Numbered from the stretch's first letter, positions 11,381-21,858 are shown. The stretch is DNA of 64,000 bases from Xanthomonas nasturtii (GCF_001660815.1 NZ_LYMI01000078.1:62001-126000); one strand, 5' to 3'. Made by a program: numbers and translations. The notes: generated by a model not told the origin, from the letters alone.

Positions 11381-13624
11381 ATGACTTCTTTTCTGCATCG
11401 CTTCAACGTCGGCAAACGCCTCTCGCTGGCATTCGGCATCCTGATCCTGCTGTCCTGCGCGCTGGTGGCCGCCGGCCTGTACACGCTTGGTCAGGCGCGC
11501 GATCGCCTGGACACCATCGTCAAACGCAATATGGCGATGATCCAGTACGCCACCGACATGCTGGACGCCAATGCCACAATCTCGTTGAACCTGCGCAACA
11601 TCGTGCTGCCGACCACGCCCGAGCAGAATCGCCAGTTTGGCGAAGTGATCGACACGCAGCGCACCCGCTACAAGGACCTGCGCGAGAAGCTCTACGCGTT
11701 TCCCGCCGACGCGCACGACCAGCAATTGCGCAACGCGCTGGATTCAACCCGCGAGCAGGCGCTGGCGCATAACCAGCAGGTGCGCGAACTGGGCACGGCC
11801 GGCAAGGTCGACCAGGCCATGCCCATCCTGCTCGAACGCGCAGCACCAGCCACCCAGCGCTGGCAGGATGCGATCCGCACCTACTCGGATGCGCAGCGCA
11901 AGAGCAGCCAGCTGGCCTACGACCAGGCCAATGTCTCGATGGCGCGTGGCCGCAGCATGCTGATCGGCGGCGGCCTGGCCGTGGTGCTGCTGAGCGCACT
12001 ACTGGCCTGGACGATCACCCGCAGCCTCACCGGCCCGCTGAACCGCGCCACCCGCGCTGCCGAGGCCATTGCCGATGGCAAGCTCGATAACGCAGTGCAC
12101 AGCGAGGCCAGCGATGAAACCGGTCGTCTGCTGCAGGCGATGGACAAGATGCAATCGCAGGTGCGCAACCTGCTCGCCGCACAGACCGACATGGCCAAGC
12201 GCCACGACGATGGCCAGATCAGCTTCCGTATCGACGCCGAGGCATTCCCGGGCGAGTATGGCCGCATGGCCGGCGACACCAACAACCTGGTGGCGTCGCA
12301 TATTGCAGTGAAGATGAAGCTGGCACAGATCATGGGCCGCTACGCCATCGGCGACCTCAGCGAAGACATGGAAAAGCTGCCAGGCGAAAAGGCGGTGCTC
12401 AGCGAGACCATGGCCCAGGTCAAGGTCAATCTCGGTGCGATGAATACCCAGATCAAGCACCTGGCCCAGTCGGCGGCCAATGGCGATTTCAGCGCCCGGG
12501 GCGATACCGAGCGCTTTCAATACGACTTCCGCTTGATGGTGGAAAGCCTCAACACCTTGATGGCCACCGCCGATGGCAACCTGCAGTCGCTCTCGGGCCT
12601 GTTGCAGTCGATCGCTGCCGGCGACCTCACCGCACGCATGAGTGGTGAGTTCCACGGCGTGTTCGCACAGATGCGCGACGACGCCAACGCCACGGCGACC
12701 CAGTTGTCCGGCATCGTCGGGCACATTCAGCACTCGGCCACCTCGATCAATGCCGCCGCCAGCGAAATCGCCGCCGGCAACCAGGATCTGTCGCAGCGCA
12801 CCGAACAACAGGCCGCCAACCTGGAAGAAACCGCTGCATCCATGGAAGAACTGACCTCCACCGTCAGGCAAAACGCAGAAAGCGCCCGCCAGGCCAATCA
12901 GCTCGCCATCGGCGCCGCCAGCGTGGCATCGCAGGGCGGCGAGGTGGTCAGCAAGGTGGTCGACACCATGAGTGGCATCGAAACCTCCTCCAAGCGCATT
13001 GCCGACATCATCAGCGTCATCGACGGTATCTCGTTCCAGACCAATATCCTGGCCTTGAATGCCGCCGTGGAAGCGGCGCGTGCCGGCGACCAGGGCCGTG
13101 GCTTTGCGGTGGTGGCATCGGAAGTGCGCACACTCGCACAGCGCTCGTCGGCTGCGGCCAAGGAGATCAAGAGCCTGATCGACGACTCGGTGCAGCGGGT
13201 GGCCGACGGTTCGCAGCTGGTGGACCAGGCCGGCAAGACCATGGCCGAGATCGTTGCCAGCGTGCAGCGTGTGACCAACATCATGAGCGAGATCTCCGCC
13301 GCCTCGCAGGAGCAGTCGGCCGGAATCGAACAAGTCAACCAGACCGTCACTCACATGGATGAAGCCACCCAGCAGAACGCCGCATTGGTGGAAGAAGCCA
13401 CGGCTGCAGCACGTGCAATGGAAGAACAGGCCCAGCAGCTCACCCAAGCGGTGGCCGTGTTCAAGATCGAGAGCCACCTGCCGGTTGCCGCACGCACTGC
13501 GCCGCTCGGCGCTGCACGCGCCATGCCACGCAGCGCACCGCGGCCGGTGCTGGCCTCCGCCTCGCCCCGCGCCAGCAATGGCGGCGCCCATGCCGCCGCT
13601 GCCGGCGACTGGCAGGAGTTCTGA
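11381..13624 (+). CDS. Methyl-accepting chemotaxis protein (MCP5)
   Basis: Chemoreceptor of 747 residues starting [14 protein letters not shown]. It has the same layout as MCP1, MCP3 and MCP4, with five HAMP-like segments and an intact methyl-accepting tip, and ends in DWQEF. It is a mosaic. The first HAMP segment matches MCP4 closely. From 12179 a 56-base block is identical to MCP1 at 1055-1110, and much of the signalling domain also follows MCP1. A strong intrinsic terminator follows at 13839. Confidence 0.94.
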   Translation: MTSFLHRFNVGKRLSLAFGILILLSCALVAAGLYTLGQARDRLDTIVKRNMAMIQYATDMLDANATISLNLRNIVLPTTPEQNRQFGEVIDTQRTRYKDLREKLYAFPADAHDQQLRNALDSTREQALAHNQQVRELGTAGKVDQAMPILLERAAPATQRWQDAIRTYSDAQRKSSQLAYDQANVSMARGRSMLIGGGLAVVLLSALLAWTITRSLTGPLNRATRAAEAIADGKLDNAVHSEASDETGRLLQAMDKMQSQVRNLLAAQTDMAKRHDDGQISFRIDAEAFPGEYGRMAGDTNNLVASHIAVKMKLAQIMGRYAIGDLSEDMEKLPGEKAVLSETMAQVKVNLGAMNTQIKHLAQSAANGDFSARGDTERFQYDFRLMVESLNTLMATADGNLQSLSGLLQSIAAGDLTARMSGEFHGVFAQMRDDANATATQLSGIVGHIQHSATSINAAASEIAAGNQDLSQRTEQQAANLEETAASMEELTSTVRQNAESARQANQLAIGAASVASQGGEVVSKVVDTMSGIETSSKRIADIISVIDGISFQTNILALNAAVEAARAGDQGRGFAVVASEVRTLAQRSSAAAKEIKSLIDDSVQRVADGSQLVDQAGKTMAEIVASVQRVTNIMSEISAASQEQSAGIEQVNQTVTHMDEATQQNAALVEEATAAARAMEEQAQQLTQAVAVFKIESHLPVAARTAPLGAARAMPRSAPRPVLASASPRASNGGAHAAAAGDWQEF

Positions 13625-13728
13625 TCCGCTGACCACGCCTGGGACGTGCTGCGCCCTCTCACTGCAAGGCGCCGCGCTGGCCAGACGGCACAGGGAGGGC
13701 ATGACACGCCGGCACCGCTGCGCAACGC

Positions 13729-13766
13729 GGCAGCGACACGGCAGCGACACGGCAGCGACACGGCAG
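13729..13766. repeat. 11-bp tandem repeat
   Basis: Three full copies of GGCAGCGACAC plus five bases of a fourth. It lies in the untranslated tail of MCP5. No function is evident; copy number may vary between strains. Confidence 0.85.
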
Positions 13767-13838
13767 TTCCCAGTAACACGGTCCACAGGCAACACCACAC
13801 ACTTCGAGAGCCTTCGATCCGCACTCCGCCGATCTTAT

Positions 13839-13875
13839 GGGCCGCTTCCCTTGCGAGGGGAAGCGGCCCTTTTTT
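13839..13875 (+). terminator. Intrinsic terminator after MCP5
   Basis: Perfect 12-bp GC-rich stem (GGGCCGCTTCCC / GGGAAGCGGCCC), loop of 7, followed by six T. It separates the first five receptors from MCP6. Confidence 0.93.
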
Positions 13876-14078
13876 GGTCTGCCGTCCCCACTCCCAAGTC
13901 GAGACCAGCAGCCAGGCAGGCGTTTTGACGGTCGTTCCGCTCCCCTGGTCGCAAGCGGCGACCTTCAAATTTCACCCGAAATTTACAAATCACAGATGAA
14001 TGCCGAGGCACTGGAAACGCTTACACCGACTGATGGCTGAATGCACTGGCTGATTTGTGCTGATTTCGACAGAAACGA

Positions 14079-14105
14079 TGAATTTCGAGCATGGTCAGCC
14101 GCTAT
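14079..14105 (+). promoter_or_regulatory. Possible sigma-28-like promoter of MCP6
   Basis: TGAA, 15 bases, then GCCGCTAT, 48 bases before the ATG at 14154. The spacing matches the other sites, but both boxes carry one mismatch. Confidence 0.45.
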
Positions 14106-14153
14106 GGACTTCACGCATCCGTAACGCCCTCCCCCGGGCAAGGTCGATTCCTC

Positions 14154-16823
14154 ATGCATTCCTTCAACCGCCTCTCTGTCGGCACGCGGCTCTCCGCACT
14201 GCTGACCCTGGTCATCGCCATCTCGTTGGGCCTGCTGGCTCTGACCATTTACCGTCAGTCCGCTGGCGACATCGAATCGCAGGTCAAGGCCGAGCTGCGC
14301 TCCAGTACCCGATTGATGCAGCAGTCGGTTGCGATGTACGACGTCACCCTGACCGAAGGCACCCAGCGCCTGGGCAGCGTGTTTGACGACATGCTCCCCA
14401 CCGGAGCGCGCGAACTCGATAGCGCCAGCACCGTCACCATCGGCGAGCAGAACACCCCGTCACTGCGCGCCGGCAAGCAGGTGCTGAATCTCAACTTCGA
14501 CGCAGTGGATCGCTTTGCACAGGCCGCCGGCGGTGTCGCCACCATCTTTGCGCGCACCGGCGACGACTTCGTGCGTATCACCACCTCGCTGCGCAACAAG
14601 CAGAACGAACGCGTCATCGGCACCCTGCTCGATCGCAAGGGCAAGGCCTACGCCGCACTGTCGCAAGGCAATGCCTTCACCGGCCAGGCGCAGCTGTTCG
14701 GCGAGCAGTACATGACCCACTACCAGCCGCTGCGCAACGCCGCCGGCGAAGTGATCGGCGCGCTGTTCGTCGGGCGCAACTACACCCAGGGGCTGGCCGC
14801 GCTCAAGTCCCAGGTCAGCGCCACCAAACTGGGCCAGGATGGCTACTTCGTCATCGTCGACATGGCGCCGGGCGACCATCAGGGCCAGGTCATCGCGGCC
14901 CCACCGGGCACCCCGTCCACGTTGGCGGCGCTGGTGCCGGCCGAGCAGCAGGCGCTGTTGCAGGCGGTGCTGGACGGCAAGCAGCCCAGCGCCACCCTGC
15001 AGCTGCGCGATGCCAAGGGCAGCAGCCAGGCATTCGAAGTCAACGCACAGCGCTACGCGCCGTGGCAGTGGGCGGTGATTGGCGCGCAGCCACGCAGCGC
15101 CATCGACGGCCCGCTGGACGCATTGATGGGTAGCATGCTGCTGTTCTCGCTGGTGGTGCTGGCGCTGTGCATCGCGGTGGTGTTCATTGCCGCGCGCAAG
15201 ATGGTCACCCGCCCGTTGCTGGCAGTGGAACGCGTGCTCGGCGATGTGGCTGCCGGCCGCCTGGACAACCCCATCGAGATCGACCGGCACGACGAACTCG
15301 GCCGCCTGCTGCTCAACGCACGCACCATGCGCGACGACCTGCGCGCACGCCTGGAACGCGACCATCTGATCGCCAGCGAAGCGCTGCGCGTACGCACCGC
15401 GCTGGACGATGTCAGCACCAACGTGATGATCGCCGACGCCGACCGCCGCATCATCTACGTCAATCGCCCGCTGCAGCGCATGCTCTCGGCGATGCAGGAC
15501 GTGCTGCGGCACGACCTGCCCGGCTTCGATGCCAACGCATTGAGCGACACCCGCATCGACCAGTTCCATCGCAACCCGGATCAGGCACGCCTGCTGGATC
15601 AGCTCAAGGGCGCGCACACCGCACAGATCGAGATCGGCGGCCGCGTGGTGCTGGAAGTGGTCAGCCCGGTGCTGGCTGCCACCGGCGAGCGCATGGGCTA
15701 TGTGGTCGAATGGAGCGACCGCACCCAGGAAGTGCAGGTGGAACAGGAGGTCGCGCACGTCGTGCAGGCTGCCGCCGCCGGCGACCTCAGCGAGCGGATC
15801 GACATCCAGGGCAAGCACGGCTTCCTGCTGCTGCTGGCCCAACAACTCAACACGTTGCTGGACAACAACGCCGACGGCCTGTCGCGCGTCTCCGCGTTGC
15901 TCTCGTCGCTGTCGCAAGGCGATCTGACCGCGCGCATGGACGGCGACCTACAAGGCGTGTTCGCCACCATCCGCGACGACGCCAATGCCACCGCCGACCA
16001 GCTGGCCGGCATCGTGCGCCGCATCAAGGACTCTTCCCTGGCGATCAATTCAGCCGCCAGCGAAATCGCCACCGGCAACAGCGACCTGTCGCGTCGCACC
16101 GAGCAACAAGCGGCCGCGCTGGAAGAAACCGCTGCCTCGATGGAAGAACTCACCGCCACCGTCAAGCAGAACGCCGACAACGCCGACCAGGCCAACCGCC
16201 TGGTGCTGGATGCCGCCGGCGTGGCGGTCAAGGGCGGCGATGTGGTCGGCCGCGTGGTCACCACCATGGCCGACATCGACACCTCGTCCAAGAAGATCGC
16301 CGAGATCATCAGCGTCATCGACGGCATCGCCTTCCAGACCAATATCCTGGCGTTGAACGCGGCCGTGGAAGCGGCACGTGCCGGCGAACAGGGCCGTGGC
16401 TTTGCCGTGGTCGCCAGCGAAGTACGCACGCTGGCGCAGCGTTCGGCCGGTGCGGCAAAAGAGATCAAGCACCTGATCGAAGACTCGGTGACCCGCATCG
16501 GTAACGGCGCGGCATTGGCCTCCGAAGCCGGCAGCACCATGCAGCAAGTGGTGAGCTCGGTGCAGCGGGTCACCGACATCATGGGCGAAATCACCAGTGC
16601 ATCGCGCGAGCAGGCCGCCGGCATCACCCAGGTCAACCAGACCGTCACCCAAATGGACGAAACCACCCAGCAAAACGCCGCGCTGGTGGAAGAAGCCACT
16701 GCCGCAGCGCGCTCGATGGAAGACCAGGCCGCACAGCTGGTCGATGCGGTGGCAGTGTTCCGTCTGGAACCGCAAGACCGGCTGAGCACCCTGCTGGCAA
16801 ACGCACGCCACGCCTATAACTGA
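14154..16823 (+). CDS. Cache-type methyl-accepting chemotaxis protein with PAS segment (MCP6)
   Basis: Chemoreceptor of 889 residues starting [13 protein letters not shown]. The first membrane helix is near 15-35. A large periplasmic sensor (about 40-320) has features of the Cache_3-Cache_2 family: a [11 protein letters not shown] stretch, a GxxxxGxLFVGRNY-like segment and a [10 protein letters not shown] segment. The second membrane helix is near 325-345, then a HAMP, a cytoplasmic PAS-like region ([14 protein letters not shown]), a further HAMP-like segment and the methyl-accepting domain with intact tip. Cache sensors typically bind small ligands such as organic or amino acids. The C terminus (NARHAYN) lacks the WxxF tether. 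It has its own promoter and follows a strong terminator. Confidence 0.93.
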   Translation: MHSFNRLSVGTRLSALLTLVIAISLGLLALTIYRQSAGDIESQVKAELRSSTRLMQQSVAMYDVTLTEGTQRLGSVFDDMLPTGARELDSASTVTIGEQNTPSLRAGKQVLNLNFDAVDRFAQAAGGVATIFARTGDDFVRITTSLRNKQNERVIGTLLDRKGKAYAALSQGNAFTGQAQLFGEQYMTHYQPLRNAAGEVIGALFVGRNYTQGLAALKSQVSATKLGQDGYFVIVDMAPGDHQGQVIAAPPGTPSTLAALVPAEQQALLQAVLDGKQPSATLQLRDAKGSSQAFEVNAQRYAPWQWAVIGAQPRSAIDGPLDALMGSMLLFSLVVLALCIAVVFIAARKMVTRPLLAVERVLGDVAAGRLDNPIEIDRHDELGRLLLNARTMRDDLRARLERDHLIASEALRVRTALDDVSTNVMIADADRRIIYVNRPLQRMLSAMQDVLRHDLPGFDANALSDTRIDQFHRNPDQARLLDQLKGAHTAQIEIGGRVVLEVVSPVLAATGERMGYVVEWSDRTQEVQVEQEVAHVVQAAAAGDLSERIDIQGKHGFLLLLAQQLNTLLDNNADGLSRVSALLSSLSQGDLTARMDGDLQGVFATIRDDANATADQLAGIVRRIKDSSLAINSAASEIATGNSDLSRRTEQQAAALEETAASMEELTATVKQNADNADQANRLVLDAAGVAVKGGDVVGRVVTTMADIDTSSKKIAEIISVIDGIAFQTNILALNAAVEAARAGEQGRGFAVVASEVRTLAQRSAGAAKEIKHLIEDSVTRIGNGAALASEAGSTMQQVVSSVQRVTDIMGEITSASREQAAGITQVNQTVTQMDETTQQNAALVEEATAAARSMEDQAAQLVDAVAVFRLEPQDRLSTLLANARHAYN

Positions 16824-16986
16824 TGCGGCAACCACGATTGCTGCCAGGGAAATCACAGCGTCGAGGGCGCGATGCCCTCACCGCACCAGATAGCTGGCTG
16901 GTAGTTTTTTGAAGAACCAGGACGCCACATCAGAGCGCTGATAGTTGCCTGATTGAAAGCTCTGCACACCGCCCAACTTGACTGGT

Positions 16987-17088
16987 CCTTGCCCGCCCAC
17001 CGTCGCGGGACCTTGAGCGGCATGGATCCCGCGCCAGAGCCTCCATGGACGGATTCACGGCGTGTCCCGCGATGGTGGGCGGGCAAGG
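16987..17088. repeat. Extragenic element with 25-bp inverted ends
   Basis: The left arm 16987-17011 and right arm 17064-17088 are inverted copies of 25 bases with one mismatch, separated by 52 bases that contain shorter inverted motifs (CATGGA / TCCATGG). The size and arrangement fit a REP- or MITE-like extragenic palindrome. From memory, similar GTCCCGC-GGTGGGCGGGCAAGG arms recur in Xanthomonas genomes; this needs a search. Confidence 0.75.
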
Positions 17089-17128
17089 GCCCTGCAGCAA
17101 GGGCCCCGCAGCAAGGGCCCTGCAGCAA
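17087..17128. repeat. 14-bp tandem repeat
   Basis: Three copies of GGGCCCTGCAGCAA (the middle copy has C for T), overlapping the end of the inverted-repeat element by two bases. It lies in the leader region of ycgR. Confidence 0.85.
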
Positions 17129-17193
17129 ACGCACAGCAGCCATGCGCGGCACCCTCACAGCACCAGTAGGCATATGCGTCTGGTCAGCCGCTC

Positions 17194-17220
17194 TTAAAGA
17201 TTTCGCTTTGCCGCCGATAT
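17194..17220 (+). promoter_or_regulatory. Sigma-28 promoter of ycgR
   Basis: TTAAAGATT then GCCGATAT. It is one of the strongest matches in the window to the FliA consensus (TAAAGTTT-N11-GCCGATAA), ending 58 bases before the ATG at 17279. ycgR is a FliA-dependent gene in enteric bacteria. Confidence 0.75.
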
Positions 17221-17278
17221 CAAGGCGACGCCGGGACAACCCGTCCGGCGCCTTCCCGCTTCCACTGTGCTTGTGCCC

Positions 17279-18064
17279 ATGTCCCAAGGCGATACCTCAG
17301 AGCTGGACCACGACGCCGATCACCTTGCCGAAGGTGACGAGCGCTATCTGCTGCGCAACAAGCGGCAGATCCGTGGATTGCTGCGCCAGCTGCTCGACCA
17401 ACGCGCCATCGTGACCATGCATGTGGCCGGCCGCGACATGGCCGTGCCCACCGCCGTGCTGGAAATCGACGAAGACGACGACTGCGTGATCCTGGACGGC
17501 AGCCATAGCGATGCCTCCAACCGCGCCATCGAAGGCGCCAAGTACCTGCTGTGCTACGCCCAACTGGAGCGGGTCAACATCCGTTTCCGCCTGGAAAAGG
17601 CCGAGCGCCTGGAGCGCGACATCCACGTCGCCTTCCGCGCCGATCTGCCTAACGCCATGTACCACATGCAGCGGCGCGAATCGTACCGGCTGGAAACCCC
17701 GATCACCGACTCGCCCATCTGCACCATCCGTCAGGAAGAAGCACAGGGCGGCGTACTCAACCTGCAGCTGCGCGTCATCGACATCAGCAGCGGCGGCCTG
17801 GCGGTAGCGCTCACCGACGGCATGCCCTTGCTCGAACCGCAACACACCTACCGCAATTGCACCCTGCAACTGCCCGACACCGCACCCATCACGCTGCCGC
17901 TCACCGTGTGCAGCCAGTACAAGCAGACCCTGCCCAACGGCAGCGAAGGCCTTCGCGTCGGCATGCAATTCAGCGACCTGCCACGCGGCGCCGACGAAAC
18001 CATCCAGCGCTACATTTTCCGCGTCGACCGCCAGCGCAACGCGCGCAAGAGCGGCGCCTTCTGA
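17279..18064 (+). CDS. ycgR: Flagellar brake protein, PilZ domain
   Basis: Cytoplasmic c-di-GMP receptor of 261 residues. In the known family it binds the flagellar motor when c-di-GMP is high, slows rotation and biases motor direction. An N-terminal YcgR domain (about 15-120) is followed by a PilZ domain (about 125-245). The PilZ domain has the c-di-GMP motifs: an Arg-rich RRESYR near 133 and DISSGG near 170. The ATG at 17279 is preferred over an in-frame GTG 12 bases upstream, though neither has a clear ribosome-binding site. A sigma-28 promoter and cheW next door tie it to motility. It would read c-di-GMP changes made by enzymes such as the EAL protein at 24639 and RpfG. Confidence 0.9.
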   Translation: MSQGDTSELDHDADHLAEGDERYLLRNKRQIRGLLRQLLDQRAIVTMHVAGRDMAVPTAVLEIDEDDDCVILDGSHSDASNRAIEGAKYLLCYAQLERVNIRFRLEKAERLERDIHVAFRADLPNAMYHMQRRESYRLETPITDSPICTIRQEEAQGGVLNLQLRVIDISSGGLAVALTDGMPLLEPQHTYRNCTLQLPDTAPITLPLTVCSQYKQTLPNGSEGLRVGMQFSDLPRGADETIQRYIFRVDRQRNARKSGAF

Positions 18065-18093
18065 ACCCCCCCGCACCACGCGGGGCCGGCGCC

Positions 18094-18120
18094 TAAAGTT
18101 GCTGCCCACCCCGCCGATGT
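18094..18120 (+). promoter_or_regulatory. Sigma-28 promoter of cheW
   Basis: TAAAGTT then GCCGATGT, with the standard 15-base spacer between TAAA and GCCG. It ends 79 bases before the cheW ATG. Confidence 0.75.
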
Positions 18121-18199
18121 TGCTAGAGCAACCCGCATCCGTCTCTGCTGCCGCAGTCCTGCCGCAACCTGACATTTAGCCGCAACGCCCGGAGTTTCC

Positions 18200-18682
18200 A
18201 TGAACGATAAAAGCACTGCCACCGGCACCGGTGGTGAATTCCTCAGCTTCGCCTTGGGCGAAGAACACTACGGCGTGGACATCCTGAAGGTGCAGGAAAT
18301 CCGCGGCTACGACTCGGTCACCCGCCTGCCCGACGCGCCCGACTACATCAAGGGTGTGATCAACCTGCGCGGCACCATCGTGCCGGTGATCGACCTGCGC
18401 CTGAAGCTGCGACTGAAAGAAGCGCGCTACGACGCCTTCACCGTGATGATCGTGCTCAACGTCGAAGACCGCGTGGTTGGCATCGTGGTGGACAGCGTCT
18501 CGGACGTGATCCCGCTCAACGACGACCAGATCCGCCCCACGCCCGAATTCGGCGCTGCGGTCGACACCCGTTTCATCTCCGGTATCGGTACCCAGGACGA
18601 TCGTATGCTGATCCTGCTGGATATCGAAACCCTGCTGGACAGCACCGAGCTGGGTCAGCAACTGGTCGAAGAAGCCGCCTGA
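18200..18682 (+). CDS. cheW: Chemotaxis coupling protein CheW
   Basis: Cytoplasmic adaptor of 160 residues that joins MCP tips to the kinase CheA. A single CheW domain spans about 12-152, with the family landmarks GEEHYGVDILKVQEI, YIKGVINLRGTIVPVIDLR and the C-terminal ILLDIETLL. Length is normal for the family. Its own sigma-28-like promoter and a hairpin downstream suggest a single-gene unit. The kinase CheA is not in this window. Confidence 0.96.
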   Translation: MNDKSTATGTGGEFLSFALGEEHYGVDILKVQEIRGYDSVTRLPDAPDYIKGVINLRGTIVPVIDLRLKLRLKEARYDAFTVMIVLNVEDRVVGIVVDSVSDVIPLNDDQIRPTPEFGAAVDTRFISGIGTQDDRMLILLDIETLLDSTELGQQLVEEAA

Positions 18683-18832
18683 TTCAAACGGCTGACCTGC
18701 CTCGCCCGCGGTCGTCGGAGAGGTGTGGAGGATGTGCAAGCAATGCTGTGTACGACACGTACATGGCAACGCCGGCACCCACCGCACCGCTCCGACGGCC
18801 GCAGCGGTTTCAGGCAAATGGTTATACGACCA

Positions 18833-18861
18833 TCGCGTGTCGGGAGACTCCCGACACGCGA
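18833..18861 (+). terminator. Hairpin after cheW
   Basis: Perfect 13-bp stem (TCGCGTGTCGGGA and its complement) with loop GAC. No T-run follows directly, so termination is inferred from stem strength and position. Confidence 0.5.
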
Positions 18862-18905
18862 CGCACCACTATTTTAAAGTGAGACAGCAGTCACGCTTTT
18901 CCACT

Positions 18906-18932
18906 TCAAGTTGAACGGCAGCTAGCCGATAG
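18906..18932 (+). promoter_or_regulatory. Sigma-28 promoter of the secreted small protein
   Basis: TCAAGTTG then GCCGATAG with 15 bases between TCAA and GCCG. It ends 64 bases before the ATG at 18997. A near-consensus site. Confidence 0.75.
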
Positions 18933-18996
18933 CTGAATAGAAGCCCGCATCCACACAAGCGGGTCACCGTTCGACTTTTGATTCTGGAGAATCCCT

Positions 18997-19380
18997 ATGA
19001 AGTTCCTGCTCTCGCTCCTCCCCGTCGCTGCTCTCGTGATCGTCGCTCCCACGCTGTCGGCTCAGTCGCAGGAAATGATTCCGCCGGAGATGGCCACCCG
19101 CTTCGTCGGCAAGGACGGTATGGTGTGCGGCAAGGTCGAAAAGGCCAAGTACGCGCAGAGCTCGGAAGGCGAACCCACCTTCCTGTACATGGGCGGCATG
19201 TTCCCGCGCCACACCTTCTCGGCGCGCATCGACGGCGCCAACCGCGGCAAGTTCAGCTTCGCCCCGGAATCGCTCGAAGGGAAGGACGTCTGCGTCCTCG
19301 GCAAGATCCAGCGCGACAGTTCGCGTGCCGAAATCGAAGTCAGCTCCCCGGCCGGCCTGAAGCTCGCCACCATCAAGTAA
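18997..19380 (+). CDS. Small secreted protein, OB-fold-like
   Basis: Protein of 127 residues with a clear signal peptide ([22 protein letters not shown], cleavage likely after residue 22). The mature part of about 105 residues has the pattern GKxxxVCGKV-FLxMGxxFPxxxFxxxI-LEGKxVCVxGKI, which resembles small periplasmic OB-fold-like nucleic-acid-binding-type domains found in exported proteins. The two Cys (in VCGKV and VCVLGKI) could form a disulfide. It is embedded in the chemotaxis island with a sigma-28 promoter, so it is likely expressed with motility genes. Its function is unknown; a periplasmic accessory for chemoreception or the motor is only a guess. MCP7 follows 82 bases later. Confidence 0.85.
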   Translation: MKFLLSLLPVAALVIVAPTLSAQSQEMIPPEMATRFVGKDGMVCGKVEKAKYAQSSEGEPTFLYMGGMFPRHTFSARIDGANRGKFSFAPESLEGKDVCVLGKIQRDSSRAEIEVSSPAGLKLATIK

Positions 19381-19387
19381 TCGCATC

Positions 19388-19419
19388 GCACATCGCCACG
19401 CCCATGCGTGGCGATGTGC
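19388..19419 (+). terminator. Hairpin between secreted protein and MCP7
   Basis: Perfect 14-bp stem (GCACATCGCCACGC / GCGTGGCGATGTGC) with loop CCAT, 7 bases after the stop. No T-run, so partial termination or mRNA-end protection is possible. MCP7 has no visible promoter of its own and may depend on readthrough. Confidence 0.5.
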
Positions 19420-19462
19420 TGTCTGGATTATGCGGACTGACTTTCACGGGGGAATCGTGTCA

Positions 19463-21844
19463 ATGCAATGGATCAATAATCTGAAACTGATGCCGCGTCT
19501 GATGCTGGCGTTCGCCATCGTGCTGCTGATCATGCTGTTGCAGGGAATCATCGCGTATTCGGGCCTGGCCTCGCTCAATAACGTCACCCGCGACCTTGCC
19601 GGCAACACCATGTCCAGCGTGCGCGAGGCCGGCGATCTGCGCGGCATGCTGGGCGAATATAGGAATGCGTCTTATCAAAATCTGGTGCGCGCCAGTGATG
19701 CGGTCAAGCAGGACGCCAAAGTCCACGCCAAGAAGCTCAACGGCGAAATCGAAACGACGATCAAAGGCTATCCCCGCCTGATCGAAACCCCGCGGCAGAA
19801 GAAGTTGTTCGACGTCTTCGTGGCGGACTGGAAGAAGGCATCGGCCTCCTACGCCAGCGTCAGTGAAATGATCGAGCTGAATCTGCCCGACGATGCCATC
19901 GACACCTTCGTTGGCGAGACCCGCACCCTGCACAGCAAGGCCCAGGATTCGCTGGCCGCGTTGATCGCCGAAGACAATCTGTTGGCGCAGGCTGCAAAGA
20001 GCAAGGCCGAGACAGTCCACGCCACTTCCGTTTCGCTGACCGTGATGGTGCTGCTGATCGGCATCGTCGGTGGCCTGGGTCTGGCGTTTCTGTTCGCCCG
20101 TTCCATCGTCAAGAACATGCGCGGCGCGGTCTCGACTGCCACCGAAATCGCCGGCGGCAAGCTGGATGGCCAGATCAATGTGCAAGGCCAGGACGAAGTG
20201 GGCGAACTGATGCGCTCCATGCAGCGCATGCAGCGCGATCTGAGGGAGCGCATCGAACGCGACCAGAAGATTGCCGACGAAAACCTGCGCATCCGCACCG
20301 CGCTGGACAAGTCCTCCACCGCCACCTTCATTACCGATACCGATCGCACCATCATCTACGCCAACGAAGCGTTCACCAAGCTCGTCGCGCACTACCAAGG
20401 CAGCATCCGTCTGGCATCGTCGGATTTTGAAGCCGGCCAGATCATCGGCCAGCACATCAGTTATCTCGGCCTGCCCGAGGCGACCGTGCGCAAGGCAATT
20501 GCTGCGTTGGAACGCGATGGCATCACTAACTTCGAAGAGCGCTACGGCGAGTTCGTGATGATGCAGACCGTCACCGTCATCAAGAACGAGCAGGGCGAGA
20601 GCACCGGCGAAGTCTGCGAATGGCGCGATCGCACCATCGAAGTGCAGGTCGAAGAAGAAGTCGCCCGCATCGTGCGCGCCGCTGCCAGCGGCGACATGAG
20701 CGGCCGCGTGGAAACCGACGGCAAGCACGGCTTCTTCCTGCAACTGGCGCAGCAGCTCAACGGCTTGCTGGATGCCAACGCCGCCAGCCTGGAGCAGATT
20801 TCCTCGCTGCTCTCGGCGCTCTCGCGTGGTGACCTGACCGTGCGCATGCATGGCGAGTTCAGCGGCGTGTTTGCGCAGATGCGTGACGATGCCAATGCCA
20901 CCGCCGAGCAGCTGGCCGACATCGTCGGGCGCATCAAGGTCTCCTCCACCGCCATCAACTCGGCGGCTGGCGAAATCGCCTCGGGCAATAGCGACCTGTC
21001 GCACCGCACCGAACAGCAGGCCGCCAACCTGGAAGAAACCGCTGCCTCGATGGAAGAGCTCACCTCCACCGTCAAACAGAACGCCGAAAGCGCGCGTCAG
21101 GCCAATCAACTGGCCATCGGCGCCACCGGTGTGGCCTCGCAGGGTGGCGAGGTGGTCTCGCAGGTGGTCACCACCATGTCCGGCATCGAAGCCTCGTCCA
21201 AGAAGATCGCCGACATCATCGCCGTCATCGACGGCATCGCGTTCCAGACCAACATCCTGGCGCTGAACGCCGCAGTGGAAGCGGCACGTGCCGGCGAACA
21301 GGGCCGCGGCTTTGCGGTGGTCGCTTCCGAAGTGCGCACGCTCGCACAGCGTTCGGCCGGTGCGGCCAAGGAGATCAAGGGTTTGATCGACGACTCCGTG
21401 CACAAGGTGGCCGAAGGCTCGGCGCTGGTGCGCAAGGCCGGCGCCACCATGGCCGACATCGTCGCCAGCGTGCAGCGCGTCACCGACATCATGGGCGAGA
21501 TTTCTGCCGCTTCGCAGGAGCAGTCGGCCGGCATCGAGCAGGTCAATCAGACCATCACCCAGATGGACGAAACCACCCAGCAGAATGCTGCGCTGGTGGA
21601 AGAAGCCACCGCCGCCGCCCGCTCGATGGAAGAGCAGGCCGGGCATCTGGCCGAAGCGGTATCGGTGTTCAAGCTGGACGACACCGCCGCGCATGTGGCG
21701 CAGACCGCACGGATCCGCCCGATCGCCTCGCGCCCGGTTGCAGTGAAAAGCCCTGCCAAGCCGGCAGCACGCGCAGCGGCAAGCGGGTCGCGGCCCGGCC
21801 AAACCCAGGCCGCGCTGGCCGACGGTAACTGGCAAGAGTTCTGA
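19463..21844 (+). CDS. Methyl-accepting chemotaxis protein with PAS segment (MCP7)
   Basis: Chemoreceptor of 793 residues. Start at the ATG ([13 protein letters not shown]), nine bases after a GGGGGA ribosome-binding site; an in-frame GTG at 19457 is an alternative. It has membrane helices near 13-33 and 195-217 around a four-helix-bundle periplasmic sensor, HAMP, a cytoplasmic PAS-like region ([18 protein letters not shown]), a second HAMP-like segment and the methyl-accepting domain with intact tip. It ends in NWQEF, the closest here to the enteric NWETF tether. The PAS segment is related to that of MCP6. The leader to cheR ends in a long hairpin. Confidence 0.95.
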   Translation: MQWINNLKLMPRLMLAFAIVLLIMLLQGIIAYSGLASLNNVTRDLAGNTMSSVREAGDLRGMLGEYRNASYQNLVRASDAVKQDAKVHAKKLNGEIETTIKGYPRLIETPRQKKLFDVFVADWKKASASYASVSEMIELNLPDDAIDTFVGETRTLHSKAQDSLAALIAEDNLLAQAAKSKAETVHATSVSLTVMVLLIGIVGGLGLAFLFARSIVKNMRGAVSTATEIAGGKLDGQINVQGQDEVGELMRSMQRMQRDLRERIERDQKIADENLRIRTALDKSSTATFITDTDRTIIYANEAFTKLVAHYQGSIRLASSDFEAGQIIGQHISYLGLPEATVRKAIAALERDGITNFEERYGEFVMMQTVTVIKNEQGESTGEVCEWRDRTIEVQVEEEVARIVRAAASGDMSGRVETDGKHGFFLQLAQQLNGLLDANAASLEQISSLLSALSRGDLTVRMHGEFSGVFAQMRDDANATAEQLADIVGRIKVSSTAINSAAGEIASGNSDLSHRTEQQAANLEETAASMEELTSTVKQNAESARQANQLAIGATGVASQGGEVVSQVVTTMSGIEASSKKIADIIAVIDGIAFQTNILALNAAVEAARAGEQGRGFAVVASEVRTLAQRSAGAAKEIKGLIDDSVHKVAEGSALVRKAGATMADIVASVQRVTDIMGEISAASQEQSAGIEQVNQTITQMDETTQQNAALVEEATAAARSMEEQAGHLAEAVSVFKLDDTAAHVAQTARIRPIASRPVAVKSPAKPAARAAASGSRPGQTQAALADGNWQEF

Positions 21845-21858
21845 TCCACCGCCTCACC

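Larger units (their letters stand above)
13625..14153. other. 529-base gap between MCP5 and MCP6
   Basis: No gene recognised. It contains an 11-bp tandem repeat (13729-13766), the intrinsic terminator of MCP5 (13839-13875) and a possible promoter for MCP6 (14079-14105). Confidence 0.6.
16824..17278. other. 455-base gap between MCP6 and ycgR
   Basis: No gene recognised. It holds a 25-bp inverted repeat, a 14-bp tandem repeat and the ycgR promoter, each listed separately. Confidence 0.6.
18683..18996. other. 314-base gap after cheW
   Basis: No gene recognised. It contains a long perfect hairpin (18833-18861) and the sigma-28 promoter of the next gene (18906-18932). Confidence 0.6.

Noticed and set aside
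13729-13766. Short tandem repeats as a CRISPR array
   Set aside because: The units are contiguous 11-mers without spacers, and no cas genes are present.
19381-19462. A sigma-28 promoter directly upstream of MCP7
   Set aside because: No GCCG-type -10 box with the proper spacing is present; readthrough from the preceding gene is more likely.
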